A stretch of 64,000 nt of DNA from the NCBI GenBank assembly GCA_036494465.1, contig DASXOJ010000112.1, positions 45,848 to 109,847 on the forward strand, given 5' to 3'. Under the pieces are notes generated by a model, which was not told where the DNA came from, ran no database searches, and saw only the letters and a program-made list of their open reading frames with translations. The stretch is from CAJCJE01 sp036494465. GTDB lineage: Bacteria; Actinomycetota; Actinomycetes; Mycobacteriales; Pseudonocardiaceae. This document shows positions 50,701 through 55,119 of this stretch, piece by piece. How positions within the stretch are numbered: position 1 is the first letter of the stretch; each line of letters begins with the position of its first letter. The translations under genes were made by a program, and so were the position numbers.

Positions 50701-51017
50701 TCGTCCAACAGGGACTGTGGATCTGCCCCGAGCGAAGGGTTGGCGCACAACAGGATGATGTGGTCTGCGCTACCTAGTCGCACAACGAAGATGCGCCACG
50801 GCCGATGTGGATCCGGCCATGGCGCGTCGATCAGGTCATGCAGCAGTTCATCCGGTCTTCTTTCGGATCTGTCGGAGCGATCGACGAAGGTCGGTTCGCC
50901 GACCACCGATGTGGTCGTGTCGCGGGCGGTCAGCGCGTGCGTTGCCTCGGCGAGCGCCACGACATCCAGTTCACCGGACACGCGCAGCGTCGCGCTCACC
51001 GTGCTCATAGACGTCAC
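32754..51017 (-). CDS. Nonribosomal peptide synthetase 1, five modules (modules 1-5), vestigial starter condensation domain
   Basis: A 6,087-residue NRPS. Approximate domain starts (residues): truncated C 1-115, A1 118, T1 600-665; C2 692, A2 1132, T2 1672, E2 1729; C3 2162, A3 2599, T3 3131, E3 3189; C4 3608, A4 4056, T4 4583, E4 4641; C5 5079, A5 5526, T5 6033. In the first domain the HHxxxDG site is replaced by ANPSLGAD and the C-terminal lobe is missing. Codes read by alignment: A1 DALLIGAIAK, A2 DVFGVAIVYK, A3 and A4 DAYWWGGTFK (Val type), A5 DALLVGAVVK. A1 and A5 are near-identical in type and belong to an aromatic/hydrophobic-looking clade, but I cannot assign them; A2 may be a small residue. 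E domains follow modules 2, 3 and 4, and C3-C5 are DCL-like, consistent with D-residues upstream. The GTG at 51017 is chosen for the GAGAGG upstream; an in-frame ATG lies at 51008. The C-terminal helix (RELEQLAADES) may dock with NRPS 2. Confidence 0.96.
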   Translation of the reverse strand: MTSMSTVSATLRVSGELDVVALAEATHALTARDTTTSVVGEPTFVDRSDRSERRPDELLHDLIDAPWPDPHRPWRIFVVRLGSADHIILLCANPSLGADPQSLLDDLTARYARIAGLTLPELVEAQVARTPDAPALRWSAGELSYAELNRRANRMAHQLIARGAGPGATVALLLPRSPDLVVATLAVTKAGAAFLPIDPAYPAARISLLIDDAQPLFVLRPGDVVPTSGPEHNPSDADRVVPLRAANIAYVIYTSGTTGQPKGVLVPHTGLRNFTAHQAARTGVRPGDRVLQYASPSFDASVLELLLALPTGACLVTPEPGPLLGSVLAETLRRERITHTLIPPAALATIPADAPDLPDLRHLIVGGDATTTDLVQRWAPGRELTNAYGPTEITIAATWSQPLQPTGEPPTIGVPLPNTRVYLLDARLRPVPPGHTGEIFVAGPGLAHGYRGQPGLTADRFLANPYGPSGSRLYRTGDLAHQDPDGNLHYHGRADHQVKIRGNRVELGEIEHALEQHPSVRRAVVVTRDTDEHTQLVGYVVSDGASGELRDHLAGLLPEYMIPAAIVVLGKFPLTHNGKVDRAKLPEPDLAVAEVADTPRTATERALAEIVGDVLGIGAVGVHDDFFRLGGDSISAVRVLGRARARFDVDLSIRAVFERRTIAALAELLPAPGSGDQRGIERAPVGVPVPLSAAQRRLWVLDDLTGGTEYNTGIGLRLRGSVDVDALRAAVAVLVERHAALRTTFHAVDGVIQQVVAESAEVPVRMVAVPDADVDEVLAEELRTPFDLGAGPLTRFVLVRLTTQDHVLLLCQHHIVTDGWSVRLLVEELIEGLRGEAARLPVPVIQYPDFAVWEHSRQADSGDLAYWRDRLDGLDVLELPTDRPRPAERTVNGAICRRQLDGQLVSGLTALGRDHDATLFMVLTAAVQVLLARYANQSDVAVGTAVSGRDRAELERVAGFFVNTLVLRTAVDRLVPFEEFLGQVRENVVGAFAHGDVPFDRVVEELSPLRDPSRTPLVQALVVLQNEMVRGADIGGLQVSEYELPRPGARFELVIEFLPKDRGLNLAVEYNTDLFDADTIERLTGHLEVLLTGIVADPRCRVGELPVLTGLETARLLLGWNDTGQHVPASVLPALFEAQVARTPHATAIFDAAGNPLSYATVNEMANRLARLLVERGAGPETFVGLALPRSPRLIVALLAVLKSGAAYLPIDPAYPAERIALMVADTAPVLALTAKEIGERLRRIVPTLVLDDEATRAALSSVAGTNLTDADRTAPLRPEHPAYVIYTSGSTGRPKGVVVTQQPVADLAAWTATAFGASELARVIASTSLNFDVSVFEIICPLLSGGAVEIVADLLALAERPAGLPDPSLISGVPSAFTPLLEQQALRVRADTVVLAGEALPARTVRELKAAMPGCRIANIYGPTEATVYATAWYSNGPDPDQAPPIGGPIANTRAYVLDPMLRLVPVGVPGELCLGGPDLARGYHHRSGLTAERFVADPFGAPGARMYRTGDIVRWRPDGQLEYLGRRDHQVKIRGFRIELGEVEAALAALDGVANAVAVVRTDAGHKRLVGYVVPVRGGEVDVAGLRTALHRVLPDHLVPSAIVALPALPLNPNGKLDRAALPAPDWSMRANARRVAPRTGAERVVAEIWARVLGVAEVGVEDNFFELGGDSILGIQVVAQAAKAGLRLSTKDVFRHQTVAGLAAAAVPIEAGKVAAQGPVAGAFPLTPIQQWLFDLDVRPERFDQWLTVELVREVDRDALRSALDALVAQHDALRSRFVRENGGWRAHNAASADGAVLSTTDDLPWSEFDLAAGPLLRAVLVDRFDENPLLVLACHHLVVDAVSWRILLEDLNTAYGQLSAGAPVALGAKTTAFRDWAIQLAEVRFADELAHWRAVDAERTELPVDHDGPNTVTATREVQVRLGAADTRALLREVPGVYRTQINDVLLAALGRAVGDWTGSDRVVLDLEGHGREDIGAAMDTSRTVGWFTSMFPVAIATTRDWGETLKSVKEQLRAVPRRGIGYGALRYGGADLTGHRDLRFNYLGRTAPPALGEGLFEAVHGELALAADPAGERSHLLDVVARLDDDELVFTWSYSTGRHDARTVRAVADATLAGLRDIVEHCASPAAGGRTPSDFPLAGLDQSTVDSVVGGGRGVADIYPLTPTQTGMVFHRLSRDDQGVYFQQLTFVLDGVPDSTALGRAWQEVVDRTPVLRSSIRWDGVPRPVQIVHERATLHVTYHDWSDTDADARLAEFLDRDRVAGIDLSTAPLMRMAIARRSPTEVQVVWTFHHVLLDGWSVFAVLSDLFALYSGATDLPVRGAFRDYLGWLAEQDEDAAREHWARTLAGRTDRTPLPFDRAPVAVHRVESRATVRVELDEEASARVRKLAQRNGLTVHTVVQGAFALLLAARSGESDVVFGTTVSGRPPELAGVESMVGLFITTLPTRILVDRGRDLVPWLREVQDDAAEARRFSYLPGQANSFDAILVFENYPIAGQDALTRGLRLRGVEMTNYPLAVVAYPTTELAFGFGYDPDLFEESTVTGLAEQLLLLLREFGQGDRRLAAVPTITEAQRTTVLVDWNDTAHPVPDATIAERFAEQVRCAPDAVAVSTDGIAITYAELDERANRLAHRLISLGVRPEQPVALLVERSVELVVAELAVTKAGGYYVPLDTRAPLARLRLLLARSGTRVLVTDLVLAPTASEIRHGGPIVVLGLPDTERDASTPVVACRPDNLAYVMYTSGSTGEPKGVAVRQRDVVALAADRAFDAPGHRTVLLHSPQAFDASTYELWVPLLRGGRVVLAPPGEVDASVLRRMIGGHGVTALWLTAGLFRLVAQDAPDALRGALEVWTGGDVVPAPAALRVRAACPDLTIVDGYGPTETTTFATRHAMPGSVPDLVPIGRPLDNMRAYVLDVALAPVPPRVAGQLYVAGAGVARGYLGRSGLTSARFLPDPFGPPGERMYATGDVVRWNANGELEFVGRGDDQVKIRGFRIEPGEIEAVLVRHAGIAEAVVSVVVDDNCRRRLVGYVVPVPGAQPDPSTLRAFLATSLPDYMVPSIFHTLDALPLSRNGKLDRRALPAPVWHQPDETGYVAPRTETESALAAIWTELLGVERIGVTDDFFELGGDSIVSIQVASRARQAGLALSPKEVFEHTTIAALATTAGTAVAETVATQAPVTGPVPLTPIQRWFLRETGSAPAHFNQSVLLDLAEVPDVDALRRALGALLAWHDALRLRFAPDAEGWRQFNAPVEPVDVLCDQGFDLANGPLFLAELVGPRQLRLRAHHLVVDGVSWRILIEDLEIAYQQAKAGDVVDLGAKTTSYRDWAVRLAKIGAFAEDADYWNSVVDSADPAIPVNYHHGRNTVGTMRSVTVPLDTATTRALLRDVPSVYRTQINDVLLAALGRVLTDWTGSPRVLIDLEGHGREPVGPGIDTSRTIGWFTSMYPVALTGGRDWPGMLRQTKEMLRAVPRHGILSPAPQVEPDISFNYLGQFDSPAREGGLILGMSGGLGGDAAPDTPRAHLLDIVAETGHDQLVFTWFYCAEAHDEDTIARLAEQLRDAVGSIVRHCARPDAGGRTPSDFPLARLDQAALDRLIGTGVDVDDVYPLTPTQAGMVFHTIADAEDTDAYINQVRLRISGVSDVDRFARTWQRVVDRTPALRTSVVWEGVAEPVQVVRRAVRLPVNRHDWTGRTRAEQDAALAELLVRDRAERLDLGSTPLTRVHLVAVAPDEVELLWTFHHVLLDGWSAAAVFAEVCEQYAGAGTPVARRPFRDYLAWLSRQDPEPVERHWRAVLAGLSGPTPLPYDRQPTPSSTARPGETVRQSLTEEQTRALSAFAQRNGLTASTVVQGAWAVLLARHSGRDDVVFGTTVSGRPAELAGVESMVGVFINTVPTRIDVADDRDLLAWLREVQQAQARRFDHVSLAQLSRWAELPAGVNLFDSIVVFENYPFDQDALGLRITETGDVQPTSYPLTVVVEPGARLSVGMDYDAARFDQDTVEELARRLLLLLTEITRGLARTVGDLALLAPDAAVRIAGRGGDRALPEGGLAGLFAEQVRRSPHAVAVRSPQETLTYRELDARANRLAHQLVELGIAADRPVGVLSERSVELVVAELAVVKAGGAYLPVDVRAPRERMAVLLVEAGAVALITDRAWAETGRMIHSGPTVVVTDTALADRPATDPAVAVHPDNLAYVMYTSGSTGRPKGVAVRQRDVIALALDTCFDGPAHRCTLLHSPAAFDASTYELWVPLLRGGQVVVAPSGDVEIDTVRRMVTGFGVTALWLTAGLFRLIAQDAPDALRGSREVWTGGDVVPAAAVRKVMAACPDLTVVDGYGPTETTTFAAHHVLPPKVPVPELVPIGRPQDNMRVYVLDHRLRPVPSRVAGELYLAGAGLARGYLGQPGLTAQRFLPDPFGPLGERMYATGDVVRWNANGELEFVGRGDDQVKIRGFRIEPGEIEAALTAHPNVAEAVVTAIDDGDRKRLVGYVVGAGVEPAALRTHLAAALPDYMVPAAFVMLETLPLSRNGKLDRSALPAPVFDAPRTGYLPPRTPAEETLAEIWAEVLGVDRVGVSDNFFELGGDSILTIQVVSRARQAGLALLPRDVFRSPTVAALAASAAEADTVSVDQGPVTGDVPLTPIQRWYLAQNPAEPAHFDQSITVELRDDTDLDALARALTALLAHHDALRMRFTRGADGWHQHNAPVEPVDVLHRHDLTASLDPAGAARTIVAATHRGFDLAHGPLLRAELLDFGDRQELLLAVHHLVVDGVSWRILLADLDRAYQQARVGAPIELGAKTTSYRDWASRLDEIGAFAEDADYWHSVVDGAEVAIPVDADDPNTLESVRAVTVRLDEHETSALLRDVPPVYRTRINDVLLAALGRVLTGWTGHDRVLVDLEGHGREPVDPAMDVSRTVGWFTSMYPVALSGAPDWGDALKATKENLRAVPHHGILSPIPVTAAVSFNYLGQFDSTPSGPYARVGPLESELSEQASRSHMLEIVGAVEHGALGFTWYYSANKHRERTVAGLAEQLTAALREIVAHCARPETGGHTPSDFPLARLDQAIVDRIAGTDVDDVYPLTPMQAGMMFHGLSQQDQSVYFEQVSFTLSGVDDLATLHSAWQQVVDRTPVLRSRLVWTDVDEPLQVVLGNVTVPVTHLDWTGVDDQAAALESLLARDRAQGMELSTAPLTRVTIARCADEVVVLWTFHHVLLDGWSVFAVLSDLFAAVRGASLPQRRPFREYLGWLADQDRDAAQAYWRGVLAGFDAPTPLPVDHRPCPGHANTSSEWLPVELSRAESDRLYAFARQHRLTVNAVVQGAWALALSRYSGRTDVCFGATVSGRPADLPGADEITGIFINTLPVRLDATGTESVLDWLHASQRAQADARRFDYVSLTDLARWSDLPAGTNPFESIVVFENYPINDDVAQAQGLRLRDLRANETTNYPLSIVVSPHQRLFVELGYDSELFEQGTVARMATHLIEILRAFVAAPEQPLGQVELLTDAERARLAAWNATDRAITPTTLPALFEAQVARTPALTALSWPGGELSYSRLNVAANQLAHQLIAGGAGPGRIVALALPRSPEIALAAIAVAKTGAAFLPIDPVYPAERIEFMLADSAPSLTITDLDLAELTGPAYNPTDIDRAGPLHLDHPAYVIYTSGSTGQPKGVLVPHRGISNFAGAEIEHLSVAPGDRVLQFASPSFDASILELLLALTSGATLVSPPDGPLLGDALAELLAEQRITHALIPPAALGTLPVRELPRFQHLVVGGDACSAELVARWAPGRQLVNAYGPTETTVVATWSDPLHPTGVPPAIGAPIANTRVHLLDAEMRAVPIGSVGEVYVSSPGLALGYLNQPGLTADRFVAAPNGTRRYRTGDLARWDTDGQLHYLGRTDHQVKIRGHRVEPREVDAALLRHRLVEQAVVVPRADSDGQLRLIGYVVSTAPPEELLAFLRRRLPAYLVPAAIQPVDAFPLTANGKLDRAALPEPALDAPVTEHTPPDTDTERALAEIWADVLGVRTVGRHDDFFALGGDSVRSVLITARTKTAFGVTITPKDVLTAGTVRALADVVEEQVLRELEQLAADES
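37631..37787. repeat. Near-identical 157-bp segment in module 4, copy 1
   Basis: This segment matches 42008-42164 with only two mismatches over 157 bp. The offset is exactly 4,377 bp (1,459 codons, one C-A-T-E module). It covers the A-domain core motifs around A7-A8 (MYATGDVVRW to VKIRGFRIEPGE). It marks recent duplication or gene conversion between modules 3 and 4, which have the same Val-type code. Confidence 0.9.
42008..42164. repeat. Near-identical 157-bp segment in module 3, copy 2
   Basis: Partner of the repeat at 37631-37787. The two differences lie in the centre (g/a in the codon before TTGGCGTTCC) and near one end (a/g before TGGACCG). It lies in the same place within its adenylation domain as the other copy. 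Confidence 0.9.
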
Positions 51018-51115
51018 GGGATCTCGTACCTCTCAGGATGGCGCAGGCGCGATCGCCGAGACCGATGGCGGTCGGTCCGATCCGGTGTTGCCCGCTGGTG
51101 GAATCGGTGTCGGGG

Positions 51116-52489
51116 TCAGGCGGCTGGGTCCAGGCGCAGGGCGATCCGGCCTCCGGTCTGCAAACCGCTGATCCGGCCTGTCCTCGGATTGGCGAGGAAC
51201 CGGCCGCCGTTGACCCGCCGACCGGTGGCCGGATCACGGACGGAGAAGACGCCCTGGTCGTGCACTGCCAGCTCGGTGAAGATCTCGCCGGCCACCGCGA
51301 TGCAGGGCCGACCGTCGCGTGCTGCCACCGAATATTCGAGCTCGCCGTTGACGTAGCGGCCGAAGAACTCCGGTGACGGGGAAAGCGGATGATCCGTGGT
51401 GAGCGGTTCGCGGTAGTCGGCCACTGGCAGACCCGCCCTGCCCAGTTCGGCGACCAGTTCGCGCCAGGCGAGGTTTCCGCTGGTCGCATTGCTGGTGAAG
51501 GCGACGATGCACGGCTGTTCGGTGCTGATCCGCAGGTGCGCGGAGGTGCCGTCGCCGGTGCCGTCGTGACCGACCCACTGCCGGTTGCCGTCGCGGTAGA
51601 TGGCCAGCCCGAGCCCCCAGCCGTCGGCAAGGCCGAACGGTTCGGCTCCGGGGATGGCCTGTCGCATCAGGTCCACCGCCACCGAGTCGATCAGCTGCGC
51701 CCCGCCGCACTCCCCAGACATCAGCCCAGACATCAGCGCGGAGGCGAACGTAGCGAGGTCGCCGGCGCTCAGCGCGAGACCGCCGGTCGCCATCGTCGCT
51801 GGTGTGATGGTCTGCTGGACCGGAAACGTGCGCCCGCTTCCAGCGTGCACGCTGTGCCCGGGACAACAAACCCGGCCCGCGTACCCCGCATCATCTTCGA
51901 TGACGAAAGATGGTGAAATTCCCAGTTGGTCGAGCAGAATCGAGCGAATGGCCTCCGGCCAGCTCAGGCCGGTGACGATCTCGACAACGTAGCCGATCAG
52001 CACGTATCCGAGGTTCGAATACGAGAACGCGGTGCCGGGAGCGCACACCGGAACAGCGGTACGTGCGCATTCCATCAGGTAGCGCCGAGGCGAGGTCATC
52101 GCCCCTGGTGACAAGTGCTCGTCCAGGCTCGCGGGCAGGCCGCTGGTGTGGCTGAGCAGTTGCCGTGGGGTGAGTCGGCTGAATAGTTCCCGACTATCTC
52201 GCAAACCGGCAAGATATTCGCCGACCGGTTCGTCCAGAGCGATCTCCTCGTCGGCGGCGAGCAGCATCATCATCGTTGCGGTGAAGATTTTGCTGATCGA
52301 ACCGGATGGAATGGTGGACCGTACTGTCATCGGGCACCCGGAGCCGTATTGTTCGACCCCGGACACAGTGGAGATCTGCCTGTCACGCCAACGGATAGCG
52401 AGCTGAGCACCGGGAACGTGGTGATCGTGTACCACGGTGTTCAACAAATCCGAAACGGTTGCTACCTCAAATAAGTCACTTTCGGTCAC
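51116..52489 (-). CDS. Standalone penicillin-binding-protein-type thioesterase/peptide cyclase (SurE-like)
   Basis: A 457-residue serine hydrolase of the beta-lactamase/PBP fold. The catalytic triad motifs are S64-I-S-K67 (SxxK), Y157-S-N159 (YxN) and H308-D-G310 (HxG). After the hydrolase domain comes a beta-rich C-terminal region of about 100 residues (FFGRYVNGELEYSV...GRRVNGG) that resembles a lipocalin-like domain. No signal peptide is visible, so it should stay in the cytoplasm, unlike true PBPs. PBP-type thioesterases such as SurE (surugamide) have this architecture and cyclise peptides from NRPSs that lack a TE, favouring a D-residue at the C-terminus. Both conditions hold here. It is 98 nt upstream of NRPS 1 on the same strand. 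The start is GTG 52489. A generic D-Ala carboxypeptidase/esterase role is the alternative. Confidence 0.85.
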   Translation of the reverse strand: MTESDLFEVATVSDLLNTVVHDHHVPGAQLAIRWRDRQISTVSGVEQYGSGCPMTVRSTIPSGSISKIFTATMMMLLAADEEIALDEPVGEYLAGLRDSRELFSRLTPRQLLSHTSGLPASLDEHLSPGAMTSPRRYLMECARTAVPVCAPGTAFSYSNLGYVLIGYVVEIVTGLSWPEAIRSILLDQLGISPSFVIEDDAGYAGRVCCPGHSVHAGSGRTFPVQQTITPATMATGGLALSAGDLATFASALMSGLMSGECGGAQLIDSVAVDLMRQAIPGAEPFGLADGWGLGLAIYRDGNRQWVGHDGTGDGTSAHLRISTEQPCIVAFTSNATSGNLAWRELVAELGRAGLPVADYREPLTTDHPLSPSPEFFGRYVNGELEYSVAARDGRPCIAVAGEIFTELAVHDQGVFSVRDPATGRRVNGGRFLANPRTGRISGLQTGGRIALRLDPAA

Positions 52490-53264
52490 TGGTCGTCTTT
52501 CTCTTTTCCGTGACGCGCGGACTGCCCCTCCAGTCCGTTTCGCGCCAACGCCCTGCCATGAACGGCGATTGTGTTCCCCGATGATCTGAATTCATCTCAG
52601 CGAGGCGCTAGAACCATACCCACAATCTCGCCGGGCTAGCCATCCGGCAGGACTGGTCCCAGATTCCTCCATTGCGGTGACGAACTACTCTCACGTAAAC
52701 CGCAGAAGGTCACCGGTGGTCGGTCCTCAACTGGCAAGATCCGCGACAAAGCGACGTTTCTCTAGTGCATACGGGTGGAGTGGCGGTGACTGTCACAAAA
52801 TCACTACCGGCATCGAACGGCGTAGCCGATACCACCAGCCAGCCTATCTGCCGCACGATACGAATCCATATAACGAACAGGTAACGCAGAATGACGTGAA
52901 GAAAGCGACCAAATTCGCATGTTTAGAATACGAATGATTGGTTAGCGCGGCACCCCCGGCGCGCACGAACCCGCGCGCGCACGGCCGAGATTTCGGCCCT
53001 CACTCTGTGCGATCGCTCCCGGGTCAGTCCAATTGAGACAATCGATCGCGGATGGCCGACCGCCTCGGTCCCGGAGGAGTGCCATTGCACGTCAGCCGGC
53101 AGGTCGGGGGGAATATCGGCTCGGCGACCGGCTTGCCCGCTTTGCCCAGTGGCGACGTCAGCAGCCAAGGATCGTCCACCGGTCCCAGTGCGGTGTCCGC
53201 GGCGGCGACCGAACCGATCCCGTTCTGCCATCCACCACGCCGTAGGTGGAGCTGACGGTGCCGG
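52490..53264. promoter_or_regulatory. 775-nt low-GC intergenic region upstream of the NRPS operon
   Basis: This is the least GC-rich part of the window, especially about 52560-52960, and is the natural site of the operon promoter on the minus strand. A 6-bp inverted repeat (CGGACT/AGTCCG, 52518-52537) lies in the likely leader and a perfect GTGAC-T-GTCAC palindrome at 52786-52796. No -35/-10 pair could be assigned with confidence. An 86-codon plus-strand frame (52677-52937) has no coding character and is not called. From about 52960 to 53260 the sequence is GC-rich without a recognisable gene. Confidence 0.45.
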
Positions 53265-53803
53265 GTGCGGCTTGTGCTGGAGGAGGCGCGGCGTCAGTTC
53301 GCCCAGCACGGGTATGCGGCGGTCACCGTGATGGGTGTGGCCAGGGCCGCGGCCGTGTCGCCCAACCTCATCACGCGGTGTTTCGGGGGAAAGGGCGGTC
53401 TGTTCCTGGCCGCGACCCGGGTGGAGATCCCGATTTTGGACTCGATCGACGGCGACCGTTCCTCGCTCGGTGCGCGCCTGGCCGCCAGCATCGTCGAGCG
53501 CTGGTTCGGCGGCCCCGGCGAGGACCCTCTGCTCGCGCTGCACCGAGCGGCCGGGGAACGCCCGGAGGCGGCGGAGGCGCTGGCCGCTTTCTACGACGCG
53601 AACGCGCTGGAGCCGCTGCACCGCTACCTGCGCGGCACCGGGCTGGACGACGCGGAGGCCCGCAGCCGCGCCGCCGCGATCGACAATTTCGTCGTCGGGT
53701 CTCGGCCCGCCGCCGCGTGCTGCGGTCCGAGCTTGGCGACCGGGCCGAGTTGGAGGCCTGGCTCGGCACGATGATCCAGCGTCTGGCCGAGCCCTGGCAA
53801 TGA
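53265..53803 (+). pseudogene. TetR-family regulator with a C-terminal frameshift
   Basis: From GTG 53265 the protein opens with a TetR helix-turn-helix: RRQFAQHGYAAVTVMGVARAAAVSPNLITRCFGGKGGLF. A ligand-domain region follows (LHRAAGERPEAAEALAAFYDANALEPLHRYLRGTGLDDAEARSR). At about 53699 the frame changes: the first frame ends in SRPAAACCGP..., while the expected TetR tail (SARRRVLRSELGDRAELEAWL, then GTMIQRLAEPWQ) continues in the +2 frame to the stop at 53803. A single-base loss explains it. Either the gene is recently inactivated or the base is an assembly error. It is divergent from the NRPS operon and 47 nt before a hydrolase gene, so it could control either one. Confidence 0.7.
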
Positions 53804-53850
53804 ACCGCGGCACCCCTCCGGCGTTTCACCGTTGTGCTCTTGAGGGAGAA

Positions 53851-54621
53851 ATGATGGTCGCTGTTTTCCTGCACGGCGTTCCCGAGACCCGTTATATCTG
53901 GGATGCGGTGCGACAGCGTATGCCCGGCAGGTCTGTAGCGCTGGCGCTGCCGGGCTTCGGGGCGGAACTGCCGCAGGGCTTCACGGCAACGGAGGACGAG
54001 TACGCCGACTGGCTCGCCGAGCAGGTGACCGCCTTTGATGAGCCAGTGGACCTGGTCGGTCACGACTGGGGTGCGCTGCTGACGATCCGCTTGGCCACCG
54101 CGTACGACGTACCACTGCGCAGCTGGGTGGCCGACGTCGCCGCCTGTTTCGATTCCCGCTATCGCTGGCACCCCAGGGCCGTGGAGTGGCAGACCCCGGA
54201 CGTGGGCGAACGCGCCGTCGCCGGGTGGCTTGCCGCCGACGCAGCCGACCCAGCGAGCATCGCCGGCGTCCTGCGCGCGCACGGCAGCCCGAATGAGCGA
54301 GCTGCGGCGATGGCAGCTCAGCTGAACGACACCACCATGCGGTCGATCCTGTCGCTCTACCGGTCCGCCGCGCCGACCCTCCACCACGACTGGGGCGCTG
54401 CGATCTCTGGACCGACCTCCGCACCCGGCCTGGTCGTCATTCCCACCGCCGACTCGTTCATCGATCCCGGCATGTCCCGCGATGTCGCCGATCTACTGGG
54501 TACCCGCATCGCCGTGCTGCCCGGTCTGCACCACGCTTGGATGAATGAAGCCCCCTCCACGATCGTCGACACCCTGACCGCGTTCTGGCAGAACGTGACG
54601 CCCGTCCGTCCGGACCGTTGA
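53851..54621 (+). CDS. Alpha/beta hydrolase, epoxide-hydrolase/haloalkane-dehalogenase type
   Basis: A 256-residue alpha/beta hydrolase. The nucleophile elbow is VGHDWGA, with aspartate where lipases and esterases have serine, as in epoxide hydrolases and haloalkane dehalogenases. The oxyanion region is FLHGVPETRYIWD and the catalytic histidine is in LPGLHHAWMNEAP near the C-terminus. The protein is compact, with a reduced lid. The start is ATG 53851 (or 53854), with GAGGGAGA just upstream. It follows the TetR-like gene on the same strand, a common regulator-target pairing. The substrate is unknown. Confidence 0.85.
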   Translation: MMVAVFLHGVPETRYIWDAVRQRMPGRSVALALPGFGAELPQGFTATEDEYADWLAEQVTAFDEPVDLVGHDWGALLTIRLATAYDVPLRSWVADVAACFDSRYRWHPRAVEWQTPDVGERAVAGWLAADAADPASIAGVLRAHGSPNERAAAMAAQLNDTTMRSILSLYRSAAPTLHHDWGAAISGPTSAPGLVVIPTADSFIDPGMSRDVADLLGTRIAVLPGLHHAWMNEAPSTIVDTLTAFWQNVTPVRPDR

Positions 54622-55119
54622 CAATCGCCACATCGAGCGCCGCGAGTGGGTCGCATCAGCCACCGTCGTCTACGACGGGCGGCGGATCACCCGGTGCCTC
54701 CAGCTCCCACGACTCGACGTCAGTCGGGTTCCAACCTGACCGCAGTTCAGGCGTGTCTGCGGGCACCGATTTGCCGGCCAACAAGCGCTTCCGCACACGG
54801 GCGCACTGACCACGGAGTGTGTCGATCTCCAGGAGCTGAGTCAGGAGCTCTTCCTGGAAGTCGCGGTACTCCGGGTAGTGGTGAGTGGCTAGTGAGCGGT
54901 TGCGATGGGCCTGCCGGCCCCGGGTGCCGACAGGCCGCGTACCAGCCCGACAACGAGGAGGGGATCCGTCCCTCCGCTGCGGCGACGCTTGAGGATCTGT
55001 CGCGCAGTCCAGACCTCCGTCCGTGTGCCGTGCCGATGGCCAGGCTCAAGTGGCTGACCTGTCGGTACCTCGGATCTAGGTAAGCGGATTGGTCTTTCAC
55101 GCACGTTCGCCTTGTCTGA
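54622..55119. other. 498-nt region without an intact gene; possible minus-strand coding remnant
   Basis: No complete gene is seen. On the minus strand one frame is open for more than 80 codons ending at TGA 54656-54658 and looks protein-like: HYPEYRDFQEELLTQLLEID, then TLRGQCARVRKRLLAGKSVP, then a proline-rich acidic end (ELEAPGDPPPVVDDGG). It has charged helices and a natural-looking tail but no ATG or GTG in a plausible position, and I do not recognise a family. It may be the 3' part of a decayed gene. Confidence 0.3.

Noticed and set aside
51116..52489. Reading the serine hydrolase as a beta-lactamase resistance gene
   Set aside because: There is no signal peptide, it has an extra C-terminal domain, and it adjoins a TE-less NRPS; a cyclase fits better.
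52677..52937. 86-codon frame in the NRPS promoter region
   Set aside because: No ribosome site, no family and atypical codon use; probably chance in a low-GC stretch.
53851..54621. The alpha/beta hydrolase as a type II thioesterase of the NRPS cluster
   Set aside because: Its nucleophile elbow is GHDWG with Asp, not GxSxG, and it is on the opposite strand with the TetR gene.
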